Shown: positions 41,975-50,363 of the stretch, in pieces | Numbering within the stretch: the first letter of the stretch is position 1 | Layout: each line of letters starts with the position of its first letter | Origin: Halopseudomonas sabulinigri | GTDB lineage: Bacteria; Pseudomonadota; Gammaproteobacteria; Pseudomonadales; Pseudomonadaceae | Length of the DNA: 64,000 bases | Assembly: GCA_011053055.1 (NCBI GenBank) | Contig: DRHT01000061.1 | Span: forward strand, 1-64,000 | Direction: 5' to 3' | Notes under the pieces: generated by a model | Database searches by the model: none | Told to the model about the DNA's origin: nothing | Seen by the model: the letters and a program-made list of their open reading frames with translations, nothing else | Translations under genes and position numbers: made by a program

Positions 41975-42991
41975 TCAGCTGGGCTCTATCGCCCTAACGT
42001 GCTGACCCACCGCTAACCAGGCGCCAACCAAGCCAAGCAACATGGCGCCGCCGACCAACGTTAACCCATCGCGCCAGGGCATGCCGATCAACGCGAAGTC
42101 GCTCTGATATAGCTTGGCTACCTGCTCTACAGTGACATTCAGCCACGCCAGGCCTGCCGCCAGCAGCAGCCACGCAAAAACGCCTGCGAGCAGGCCATAC
42201 AGCACGCCAATATAGAGAAACGGGCGGCGTACAAAGGCGTCGGTGCCGCCCACCAGTTTGACCACCAGAATTTCTTCGCGACGGCTCTCAATCGCCAGGC
42301 GAATCGTGTTGGTCATGACCAACAGCAGCGCGATGATCAACAACAAGCCAAGACCACCGGTGAAGCGCTCCAACATGCCCAAAATCGAGGCTAGCCGCTC
42401 GACCCACAGCAGATCGATTTGCACCTGCTCCACGCCATCCATTGCCGCCAACCGGTCACGCAGTGGCTCCAACGCGGCCGCACCGCCTTCAATGCTCGCG
42501 GGCGTGACAACGATCACGCTCGGCAAAGGGTTATAACTCAGCTGCAGCAACGCGTCACCCATACCCGAATTTTGCTGGAACTCAGCTAGGGCCAACTCTT
42601 TATCAAGCAGCTGCGCGGACGCCACACCGGACAGCTGCTTGACCGCCGCGAGCTGCTCCTGCTGCTTTTCAGCGCTAACGTCATCATTGAGGTAGACCGA
42701 AATCTGCGCTGCTTCCTGCCAATTGACGCCCAACTGCTCAACCTGATTGATCAGCACCGAGAGGCCCATCGGCAGCGCCAGCGCGATGGTCATTACCAAT
42801 ACGGTCAGCGCGCTACTGAACGGATAGCGCTGCACCTGCAGCAAAGCCTGGCGCGAGCTGGCACGGTGGCTGCCCAGCCAACTGCGCAGCGGATGCCGCC
42901 AATTGCGCTCGGAGCGCGCAGCGCCTTTGGGAGCCTTACGCTTGGGGTCAGCCGCACGCTTGACCTCGGAGGTGTTTTTAGTCGCCGACAT
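41975..42991 (-). CDS. ftsX: FtsX, cell-division ABC-type membrane protein
   Basis: A 338-residue membrane subunit of FtsEX. It has a basic cytoplasmic N-terminus (about 1-60), one helix (about 63-83), a periplasmic loop and three C-terminal helices (about 220-240, 265-290, 310-332). FtsEX links FtsZ-ring constriction to activation of periplasmic amidases. The 3-bp gap from ftsE and the order ftsY-ftsE-ftsX-rpoH are conserved in gammaproteobacteria. Confidence 0.95.
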   Translation of the reverse strand: MSATKNTSEVKRAADPKRKAPKGAARSERNWRHPLRSWLGSHRASSRQALLQVQRYPFSSALTVLVMTIALALPMGLSVLINQVEQLGVNWQEAAQISVYLNDDVSAEKQQEQLAAVKQLSGVASAQLLDKELALAEFQQNSGMGDALLQLSYNPLPSVIVVTPASIEGGAAALEPLRDRLAAMDGVEQVQIDLLWVERLASILGMLERFTGGLGLLLIIALLLVMTNTIRLAIESRREEILVVKLVGGTDAFVRRPFLYIGVLYGLLAGVFAWLLLAAGLAWLNVTVEQVAKLYQSDFALIGMPWRDGLTLVGGAMLLGLVGAWLAVGQHVRAIEPS

Positions 42992-42993
42992 GA

Positions 42994-43656
42994 CTACTCC
43001 CCATCCGTGATCAACCGACCCTGGTCCAGGGTCAGCATGCGGTGATCCAACTTGGCGATCAGCGGTAAATCGTGACTGGCGATCAGCACGGTAACGCCCA
43101 CGCGGTTAAAGTCTTCAAACAAGGCCATGATCTCAGCAGACAAGGCCGGATCAAGGTTACCGGTCGGTTCATCGGCCAGCAGCAGGGCCGGCTTGTGCAC
43201 TACGGCGCGGGCGATACCCACGCGCTGTTGCTCACCGCCAGAGAGCGCAATCGGCAGGCTGGCCTCTTTGCTGAGCAAGCCCACCTTATCCAACGCCGCG
43301 CGCACGCGACGGCCCACTTCATCGCTGGGCGTGCCGTTGATAATCAACGGCAAAGCGACGTTATCAAACACCGTGCGGTCAAACAGCAGTTGGTGATTTT
43401 GAAAAACCACACCGACCTGGCGACGCAGGTAGGGGATGTCATCACTGCCCAGATCCTGGAGATTTTGGCCACCCACATGTACCGCACCCGAGGTGGGCCG
43501 CTCCATGCACATGATCAGCTTGAGCAGAGTGCTCTTGCCTGCGCCCGAATGCCCGGTGATGAACACCATCTCGCCGGCACGGATGTGAAAGTCGAGCTTG
43601 TCCAGCCCTTGGTGGCCGTTGGGATAGCGCTTGCTGACCTGATCAAAGCGAATCAT
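42994..43656 (-). CDS. ftsE: FtsE, cell-division ATP-binding protein
   Basis: A 220-residue ABC ATPase. Walker A GHSGAGKST, Q-loop GVVFQNHQLL, signature LSGGEQQRVGIARA, Walker B LLLADEPTGNLD and the switch His in LIASHDLPL are all intact. It pairs with FtsX at the septum. It lies 17 bp after ftsY and 3 bp before ftsX. Confidence 0.97.
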   Translation of the reverse strand: MIRFDQVSKRYPNGHQGLDKLDFHIRAGEMVFITGHSGAGKSTLLKLIMCMERPTSGAVHVGGQNLQDLGSDDIPYLRRQVGVVFQNHQLLFDRTVFDNVALPLIINGTPSDEVGRRVRAALDKVGLLSKEASLPIALSGGEQQRVGIARAVVHKPALLLADEPTGNLDPALSAEIMALFEDFNRVGVTVLIASHDLPLIAKLDHRMLTLDQGRLITDGE

Positions 43657-43673
43657 TGCGTGTGCATTCCAGA

Positions 43674-44882
43674 CTATTTAGTGCCAAACAGGGCTTCAAC
43701 AAACTCGGGGGCAGTGAAGGGTCGCAGATCATCAATTTGCTCACCTACACCGATGTAGCGAATCGGCAGGCCAAATTGCTTGGCCAACGCGAAAATGACG
43801 CCGCCTTTGGCCGTACCATCCAACTTGGTCAGTGCCAACCCAGTGAGGCCAACCGCCTGATTGAAGAGTTTGGTCTGCGAAATAGCGTTCTGACCGGTGC
43901 CGGCATCGAGTACCAGCAAAACTTCGTGAGGCGCTTCAACATCCAGCTTGGCCATCACCCGTTTAACCTTGGCCAACTCGTCCATGAGGTGGTCTTTGTT
44001 ATGCAGCCGACCGGCAGTATCGGCAATCAGCACGTCGACACCCCGTGACTTCGCCGCCTGCAGCGCATCAAAAATCACCGAGGCTGAATCGGCACCCGTG
44101 TGCTGCGCCACAACACTGATTTCATTGCGCTCGCCCCACACTTGCAGCTGTTCAACGGCCGCCGCGCGGAAGGTGTCGCCGGCAGCCAGCATTACCTGTT
44201 TGCCTTCGCCCTGCAGACGCTTGGCCAATTTGCCGATAGTGGTCGTTTTGCCAACGCCATTCACGCCGACCACCAAAATTACGTAGGGTTTTTTGCTGCT
44301 ATCGATCTGCATCGGCTTGGCAACATGACTCAACAGCGCTTCCAACTCGCCCTGCAAGGCGCGATACAGTGCTTTGCGGCTGGATACCTGGCGGCGGCTC
44401 ACCCGATCCTGCAGGCTTTCCATGATCAAGGTAGTGGCTTCGATACCCACGTCGGCCATCAACAGCCGGGTTTCCATTTCTTCCAGCAGCTCGTCGTCGA
44501 TCTCTTTCTCACCGAGGAACATGTTAGCCATGCCCTCGCCAAGATTGGCGCTGGTCTTCGATAGACCCACTTTCATCCGCGAGAAGAACCCCTTCGGCTC
44601 CTCAGCAGGTACCGGCTGCGGCTCTATTGCGGGTTCAGCACCGCTCTGCCCTAATTCTGAAAACAGCGAGGCCGCCGCTTCACGGGCCGCCTGTTCACGC
44701 GCTTCGACGCTGTCCAGCTGCTGGCTCAGGGGCGCCGGTGCGTCTTGCGTTAAATCGACGGGCTCATTCGTCGGGGTTTCCTTACGACGCGCCCAACCGA
44801 ACAGGCCTTTCTTTTCCGGCTTGTTAGCAGAATCAGCGGGATTGTTTTCGGGGCTTTCTGGCTTGTCTTTTGAACCAAACAT
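43674..44882 (-). CDS. ftsY: FtsY, signal recognition particle receptor
   Basis: A 402-residue SRP-family GTPase that docks the SRP-ribosome complex to the membrane. The first 110 residues are an acidic and basic low-conservation A domain, then the N domain (NLGEGMANMFLGEKEIDDELLEEMETRLLMADVG) and the G domain: LVVGVNGVGKTTTIGKLA, DTFRAAAVEQL, DTAGRLHNKDHLMDEL, TKLDGTAKGGVI. It heads the ftsY-ftsE-ftsX operon and is divergent from the M16 genes across 175 bp. Confidence 0.97.
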   Translation of the reverse strand: MFGSKDKPESPENNPADSANKPEKKGLFGWARRKETPTNEPVDLTQDAPAPLSQQLDSVEAREQAAREAAASLFSELGQSGAEPAIEPQPVPAEEPKGFFSRMKVGLSKTSANLGEGMANMFLGEKEIDDELLEEMETRLLMADVGIEATTLIMESLQDRVSRRQVSSRKALYRALQGELEALLSHVAKPMQIDSSKKPYVILVVGVNGVGKTTTIGKLAKRLQGEGKQVMLAAGDTFRAAAVEQLQVWGERNEISVVAQHTGADSASVIFDALQAAKSRGVDVLIADTAGRLHNKDHLMDELAKVKRVMAKLDVEAPHEVLLVLDAGTGQNAISQTKLFNQAVGLTGLALTKLDGTAKGGVIFALAKQFGLPIRYIGVGEQIDDLRPFTAPEFVEALFGTK

Positions 44883-45057
44883 GAAGGGTCACTATCTGAG
44901 TCTGACGGCGAATGCTTCGCCATATTGAAGGTTAGGTTATCCTACCCCACTTCCGCCATCGGCGGTATGACCCCCGGACACCGGCGAGGCGCAATCTGCT
45001 AACCAGATCATGCCTCTTACTGTTGCCCATCACCACCTGCCCCACAGGATCCCATGC

Positions 45058-46407
45058 ATGTTGCGGCTGATCTTTGCACTGCTTACGCTTCCCCTGCTTT
45101 CGTTTACGGCCGCGGCCGACGAATCCCGACAACCCACTCACAGTTACACGCTGGATAACGGCCTAAAAGTGATTATCCGCGAAGACCACCGCGCCCCTGT
45201 GGTGGTCTCACAGGTTTGGTACAAGGTTGGCAGCAGCGACGAGCCACCGGGCCAGACCGGGCTGTCACATGCGCTAGAGCATATGATGTTCAAAGGCAGC
45301 AAGAACCTTGAACCCGGCCAGGCTTCGCGCCTGCTCGGTAGCCTCGGCGCCAGCGAAAACGCCATGACCACGCGTGACTACACCGCCTACTACCAGACCC
45401 TGAGCCGCGATCAGTTACCGGTCGCGCTAGAGCTGGAAGCGGAACGCATGCATCAGCTGAGCCTGCCGGAGGATGAGTTCCTCAAGGAAATCGAAGTCAT
45501 CAAGGAAGAACGTCGCATGCGCGTGGACGACAATCCCAATGGCTTGGCCTACGAACGGTTTTTGACCCAAGCCTACATGGCTAGCCCCTACGGCCAGCCC
45601 GTGATTGGCTGGATGCACGACCTCGACCGCATGCAGATCGAAGACCTGCGCGCCTGGTATCGCGCGCATTATGTGCCGGCCAACGCCACCTTGGTGATCG
45701 TCGGCGACGTTTATCCTGAGACCGTTAAACCCTTGGTTGAGCGCTACTTTGGCGTTGTCCCGGCGCGTACCCCGGTGCCGATTCGTACACCATTGGAGCT
45801 GCCCGTAGGCGGTGAACGCAGCCTGGTACAACACCTTGATGTGCAACTGCCCAGCCTGCTGCTCGGCTTCAACGTACCCAGTCTGGGCACCAGCAAAAAC
45901 CCCTGGGAAGTACATGCCCTGCGCTTGCTCGACGCAGTTCTGGACGGCGGCCACAGCGCCCGCCTTGCCAGCAACCTAGAGCGCGGCAGCAACCTGGCGA
46001 CCACCGTGGGCACCAACTACGATCCCTTCAGCCGGGGCGATAGCCTGTTCAGCATCAGCGGCATTCCCAACCTCTCGCGCGACGTCAGTCTCGAGCAGCT
46101 GGAACAGGCCGTATGGCAGCAGATAGACCTTATCAAGATGACCCCGCCTAGCACCGAGGAGCTGGAACGCGTGCAGGCGCAATTGGTTGCGCAGCTGGTG
46201 TTCGCTCAAGACGACATCAATACCCAGGCGACGCGCATTGGTGCACTGGAGAGCGCAGGACTGCCGTGGGAACTGGTAGATCAGGATGTCGAGGCCTTAC
46301 AGGCCATCACGCCTGAGCAAATAAGCGACGTAGCACGCCGTTATCTGGTGCCTGAACGCATGACCCGCACCACCATACTGCCCTTGGCCAAGGAGGCTCA
46401 GCCATGA
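45058..46407 (+). CDS. M16 zinc metallopeptidase, catalytic partner
   Basis: A 449-residue pitrilysin-family peptidase with a signal peptide (MLRLIFALLTLPLLSFTAAADE). The inverted zinc motif HALEH is in GLSHALEHMMFKG, with the third ligand Glu downstream in IEVIKEERRMRVDDNPNG. It is expected in the periplasm, degrading peptides. The ATG at 45058 (AGGA site) is preferred to one at 45010, which would add 16 residues before the signal. Its stop overlaps the start of a second M16 gene that lacks the motif. Confidence 0.9.
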   Translation: MLRLIFALLTLPLLSFTAAADESRQPTHSYTLDNGLKVIIREDHRAPVVVSQVWYKVGSSDEPPGQTGLSHALEHMMFKGSKNLEPGQASRLLGSLGASENAMTTRDYTAYYQTLSRDQLPVALELEAERMHQLSLPEDEFLKEIEVIKEERRMRVDDNPNGLAYERFLTQAYMASPYGQPVIGWMHDLDRMQIEDLRAWYRAHYVPANATLVIVGDVYPETVKPLVERYFGVVPARTPVPIRTPLELPVGGERSLVQHLDVQLPSLLLGFNVPSLGTSKNPWEVHALRLLDAVLDGGHSARLASNLERGSNLATTVGTNYDPFSRGDSLFSISGIPNLSRDVSLEQLEQAVWQQIDLIKMTPPSTEELERVQAQLVAQLVFAQDDINTQATRIGALESAGLPWELVDQDVEALQAITPEQISDVARRYLVPERMTRTTILPLAKEAQP

Positions 46408-47987
46408 AGTCGATCAAGCCCTTTGCCCTACTCCGCTGGTTACTCGCGCTGGTCGCCCTCGGCATTATGCTGGCGGTATTGCTGAACAAATCACCCCGCG
46501 AAGAAATGCCACCCGAACCAACTCCGGTGGCCGCCGAACCTGTCGCCAGCAGCGAGCCCGATATGGCCGAAGAGGTGTTCGGCTCGCCGTTACCGGCACT
46601 GGAGTCACTTGAACAGCTGGATCTAGAGACACCGCCGGCACGCCGCGGCCTCGACCTGCAACACTGGACCACGTCGCAAGGCACCAAGGTCTACTACATG
46701 CAGGCCGACGAACTGCCGATGCTCGACGTACAATTGCTGTTTGCCGCTGGCGCCAGCCGTGATGGTGATAAACCTGGCCTCGCCATGCTGACCAATGCGC
46801 TACTCAACGAAGGCACCGAACGCCTGAGCGCAGACGACATCGCCAGCGGATTCGAACGGTTGGGTGCACAGTTTAGCAATAGCGCCTACCGCGACATGGG
46901 CTTGATCACACTGCGCAGCCTGACCGCCAGCGATAAACTCGAACCCGCTTTGGCGCTGTTCGCCCAAATACTGGCCGAACCAGCGTTCCCCGCTAAGGCG
47001 GTCGAGCGGGTGCGGGAACAAATGTTAGCCGGGTTGCAATATCGCCTACAGAGTCCGGGAGCCCAGGCTAGCGAAGCCTTTTGGTCAGCACTTTACCCAG
47101 AGCACCCCTACGGCATTTTGCCCGATGGCCAAGCGGATAGCCTGAAAGCGATCAGCCGCGCGGACCTGCAGCGCTTCCACAACACCTACTACTCCTCCGG
47201 TAACGCGGTCATCGCACTCGTGGGTGCTATCAGCCGCGAACAAGCAGAACAGCTCGCTCAGCATTTGGCCGATGCCTTGCCAGATGGCCCGGCAGCCGAA
47301 CTGACGCCTGAGCCGCAGCCGGTAACAGCAAGCCGCATACAGGTCGACTTCAACAGCGAGCAGACCCAGGTAATTGTGGGTCAGCAAGGCATCAAGCGCG
47401 GCGACCCCGATTACGCAGCGCTGTATCTTGGCAACCAGATTCTTGGTGGCTCCGGTTTCGGCTCTAGACTGATGGAGCAAGTACGCGAGAATCGTGGCCT
47501 GGCTTACTCTGTCAGCAGCGGCTTTACCCCGATGCAGGCACCTGGCCCCTTCAGTATCAATCTGCAAACCCGCAACGATCAGGCCGCGCTGGCCCTCGAG
47601 GTGGTCAACAGTACGCTGGATGAGTTTATCGCCAAGGGTCCAACCGAAGCCGAGCTTGCGCGCGCCAAACAGCAGGTTCTTGGTCAGTTTCCGCTCAGCA
47701 CCGCCAGCAACAGCGCGATCGTTGGTCAATTGGCGGCAATCGGCTTCTATCACCTACCACTAAACCAAATGCAATTGTTTATGGATGAGGTGCAGGCGCT
47801 GACTGCCGAGCAAATCCAGAGCGCCTTTGCTGCGCATCTCGACCCATCGCAGCGAGTGACCATTACAGTCGGCCCGCCACAACCGGAGGCCGATGCCGAG
47901 CCAGACACAGAGAATGCCGAGCAAAGTGAAGCCGAAGCCATACCAGCTCCGGCTGAAACGAGCCCAACTGAGAAGGCCACACCATGA
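46404..47987 (+). CDS. M16 peptidase-family protein, non-catalytic partner
   Basis: A 527-residue M16 homologue with one N-terminal membrane anchor (about 9-28), an acidic proline-rich linker and two M16 domains. The zinc motif is gone: the equivalent segment reads AMLTNALLNEGTERL. The C-terminal domain keeps the family look (VGQQGIKRGDPDYAALYLGNQILGGSGFGSRLMEQVREN). The C-terminus is a Glu/Ala/Pro tail. By analogy with other M16 pairs it should form a heterodimer with the catalytic partner, whose gene it overlaps by 4 nt. Confidence 0.88.
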   Translation: MKSIKPFALLRWLLALVALGIMLAVLLNKSPREEMPPEPTPVAAEPVASSEPDMAEEVFGSPLPALESLEQLDLETPPARRGLDLQHWTTSQGTKVYYMQADELPMLDVQLLFAAGASRDGDKPGLAMLTNALLNEGTERLSADDIASGFERLGAQFSNSAYRDMGLITLRSLTASDKLEPALALFAQILAEPAFPAKAVERVREQMLAGLQYRLQSPGAQASEAFWSALYPEHPYGILPDGQADSLKAISRADLQRFHNTYYSSGNAVIALVGAISREQAEQLAQHLADALPDGPAAELTPEPQPVTASRIQVDFNSEQTQVIVGQQGIKRGDPDYAALYLGNQILGGSGFGSRLMEQVRENRGLAYSVSSGFTPMQAPGPFSINLQTRNDQAALALEVVNSTLDEFIAKGPTEAELARAKQQVLGQFPLSTASNSAIVGQLAAIGFYHLPLNQMQLFMDEVQALTAEQIQSAFAAHLDPSQRVTITVGPPQPEADAEPDTENAEQSEAEAIPAPAETSPTEKATP

Positions 47988-48559
47988 AACAGACCAAACC
48001 CAAAGTAAGTCAGCTGCGCATCATCGGCGGCGAATGGGGTAGCCGACGCTTCAGCTTTACCGAACAACCCGGTTTGCGCCCAACCCCGGACCGCGTTCGC
48101 GAAACCCTGTTCAACTGGCTGAGTAACGACATACAAGGGGCGCGCTGCCTTGACCCCTTCACCGGCAGCGGTGCATTGACGCTTGAAGCACTTTCGCGCG
48201 GTGCTGGCTGGGCACTGGCCGTCGATCTGAGCCGTGACATAGTCATCACGTTGCGCGAGCATCTGACCACGCTGAACTGCAGCAATGCTGAAGTGCGCCA
48301 GGAAAACGGCTTGGCCATGCTAGGCACTGCGCCAGCAGAAGCCTATAACATCGTCTTTCTCGACCCGCCCTTTTATCAAGAGCTGCTAGAGCCCGCCTGC
48401 GCTGCGCTTGAGGCTAATGGCTGGCTAACTGAAGATGCCTTTATCTATCTGGAAAGCGAAAACTCACCCGGCCGAATGAACTTGCCGGGGAACTGGCAAT
48501 TACACCGCGACAAGCGTGCTGGGCAGGTCTGGTATAGCCTCTGGCGGCGCCAGGCGTGA
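47984..48559 (+). CDS. rsmD: RsmD, 16S rRNA (guanine966-N2)-methyltransferase
   Basis: A 191-residue methyltransferase acting on G966 of 16S rRNA in assembled 30S subunits. Signatures: LRIIGGEWGSRRFSF, LRPTPDRVRETLFNWL, CLDPFTGSGALTLEALSRGA and the catalytic FLDPPFY. It overlaps the M16 gene before it (ATGA) and the hydrolase gene after it (GTGA). Confidence 0.94.
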   Translation: MKQTKPKVSQLRIIGGEWGSRRFSFTEQPGLRPTPDRVRETLFNWLSNDIQGARCLDPFTGSGALTLEALSRGAGWALAVDLSRDIVITLREHLTTLNCSNAEVRQENGLAMLGTAPAEAYNIVFLDPPFYQELLEPACAALEANGWLTEDAFIYLESENSPGRMNLPGNWQLHRDKRAGQVWYSLWRRQA

Positions 48560-49560
48560 GCCCTTTCCGCCCGGCTACTTGGCTGCCCGGCGGGCATTTG
48601 CAGACGCTGTTCAACCCGTTGCTGCGCAAGCCGCCCAGCTTGCAACGCCAACGGGTACGCATGACGCTCAGCGATGGCGATTATTTGGATCTCGATTGGC
48701 ACGGCAGCACGCAGCAATCAGCACCCATCGCTATCCTGTTACATGGTCTGACCGGTAGCTCCGCCTCACTGTACATTCTGGGCCAACAACGCGCGCTGGC
48801 CGCCGTTGGTTGGCGCAGCGTGGCGGTCAACTGGCGCGGCTGCTCCGGCGAACCTAACCACACCGCCCGCGCCTACCACTCTGGCGCCAGCGATGATCTG
48901 GCTGAAGTCGTCGAGCACATTCACAACCTCAACCCTGACCAGCCGCTGTTTGCTGTGGGTTACTCGCTGGGTGGCAATGTGCTGCTGAAATATCTAGGCG
49001 AGCGTGGGGTGGATTCGCCGCTGCATGCCGCGGTGGCTGTTTCAGTGCCCTTTCGGCTGGACCAATGCGCCGACCGGTTGCAGGTGGGATTTTCCCGCGT
49101 CTATCAAAGCCGCTTTATGCGCGACATGCTGGCCTACGTTGCCAACAAGAAACGCTTATTTCAGCACCAAGGGCTGGACGCCGAGTATGCACGCCTGGAT
49201 GTGCTGGGCTCACTCGACGGCATGGATAGCTTCTGGGATTTTGATGGACGGATTACCGCACCGCTACATGGCTTTGCCAGCGCGCAAGACTATTACCGAC
49301 GCTGCAGTAGTCGATATTTCCTCGGTGACATCAGGCTACCCACGCTGATCATCCAAGCGCAGAACGACCCTTTAGTGTATCCACACAGTTTGCCGGAAAG
49401 TAACGAGCTGTCAGCCAGCACCGAATTTGAGCTGCATCAGCGCGGCGGCCACGTCGGCTTTGTGGAAGGCCTGCCCTGGCGGCCTGGTTATTATCTGGAA
49501 CGCCGTATACCCCAGTGGCTGGCGGCTCAGTTGGCGGACACGCCTTCCAACGGTAAATAA
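48556..49560 (+). CDS. yheT: YheT-family alpha/beta hydrolase
   Basis: A 334-residue hydrolase of the YheT/ABHD1-3 group. WLPGGHLQTLFNPLLR at the N-terminus is typical. The nucleophile Ser is in FAVGYSLGGNVLLKYLG; Asp and His candidates are in IIQAQNDPLVYP and HQRGGHVGFVEG. The substrate is unknown, probably a lipid or carboxylic ester. The start is GTG overlapping the rsmD stop (GTGA). Its last 34 bp overlap, tail to tail, the end of the TetR gene. Confidence 0.9.
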   Translation: MSPFRPATWLPGGHLQTLFNPLLRKPPSLQRQRVRMTLSDGDYLDLDWHGSTQQSAPIAILLHGLTGSSASLYILGQQRALAAVGWRSVAVNWRGCSGEPNHTARAYHSGASDDLAEVVEHIHNLNPDQPLFAVGYSLGGNVLLKYLGERGVDSPLHAAVAVSVPFRLDQCADRLQVGFSRVYQSRFMRDMLAYVANKKRLFQHQGLDAEYARLDVLGSLDGMDSFWDFDGRITAPLHGFASAQDYYRRCSSRYFLGDIRLPTLIIQAQNDPLVYPHSLPESNELSASTEFELHQRGGHVGFVEGLPWRPGYYLERRIPQWLAAQLADTPSNGK

Positions 49561-50186
49561 TATTCCGCCAGCAGTGCCTCAATCGCTGGTCGCGCCTGAT
49601 CGGTCAGCAGTCCCACTTCCTGCGCCAGCACCTGATACACCCCGCGGCGCAGCAAAGCCGGCGTTAGCTCAGTCTGATCCGCCTCAAGTACCGTGGTGCA
49701 CAGAAAACTGACCCAGCTATTCATCAGCAGCCAGGAATTCAGCGCCAAAACTTCCGGATTAGCGCGCTGCGCGCAAAGAAAACCCGCATCAATCAGCCCC
49801 TGATAAATCGCTTGCCCGCTGCGCACACAGCGTCGTGAAAACTGCCGGTAACGCTCAGCCATGTCTGGATCGGCTGACACCAGGTGTTCCAGGTCGCGCA
49901 GCAGAAAGCGGTATTGCCACAAACCTTGGCTGATGGATTCGAGATAGTTGGCCTTGTCTTGCAGGTTGAGCGCCCGCCCCTGTGGCACCTGCAAATAGGC
50001 CTCAACTTCTGCCTCATATTGAGCGACCAACTCAGCGATTATTTGCTGCTTATTGCGGAAATGGTAATACAGGTTTCCCGGCGACATGCCCAGATGCGCG
50101 GCAATGTGATTGGTAGTGACGGCACGCTCGCCCTGCTCGTTGAACAGTTGCAGGCTGGCCTGAAGAATACGGTCACGGGTTTTCAT
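49527..50186 (-). CDS. TetR-family transcriptional regulator
   Basis: A 219-residue TetR repressor. The N-terminal helix-turn-helix is RDRILQASLQLFNEQGERAVTTNHIAAHLGMSPGNLYYHFRNKQQII (about 4-50); the C-terminal ligand domain is helical. It is divergent from an aldehyde dehydrogenase gene, with a near-perfect palindrome between them, so it most likely represses that unit and responds to an aldehyde, alcohol or fatty-acid-like ligand (inference). Homologues occupy the same place in P. aeruginosa. Confidence 0.88.
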   Translation of the reverse strand: MKTRDRILQASLQLFNEQGERAVTTNHIAAHLGMSPGNLYYHFRNKQQIIAELVAQYEAEVEAYLQVPQGRALNLQDKANYLESISQGLWQYRFLLRDLEHLVSADPDMAERYRQFSRRCVRSGQAIYQGLIDAGFLCAQRANPEVLALNSWLLMNSWVSFLCTTVLEADQTELTPALLRRGVYQVLAQEVGLLTDQARPAIEALLAEYYLPLEGVSAN

Positions 50187-50214
50187 ACCTGAATGCCAGT
50201 TATTGATGATGGAT

Positions 50215-50243
50215 TTGACACTTTAGAGCAAATACTCTAAAAA
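50215..50243 (+). promoter_or_regulatory. Promoter of the aldehyde dehydrogenase unit
   Basis: A perfect -35 box TTGACA (50215-50220) is followed after 17 bp by TAAAAA (50238-50243, 4/6 match). It points rightward to the aldehyde dehydrogenase, leaving a leader of roughly 110 bp. The TetR-type palindrome occupies the spacer and part of the -10. Confidence 0.6.
50222..50241. promoter_or_regulatory. Probable TetR operator
   Basis: TTTAGAGCAAATACTCTAAA: 7-bp inverted half-sites TTTAGAG / CTCTAAA with a 6-bp centre. It lies 36 bp from the TetR start and inside the spacer of the divergent promoter, where a bound dimer would block RNA polymerase. The link to the TetR gene is by position. Confidence 0.65.
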
Positions 50244-50363
50244 TACCTGACTTGTTTCAGCAAGCCCTAATTGTGCGTAGCAACGCAGCAACGCGTCGTC
50301 ACAAACAACTCATATACAACAAGAGCTCGCCCACTCCGAGCCAGCCCTTTTGCGGAGGCACCC

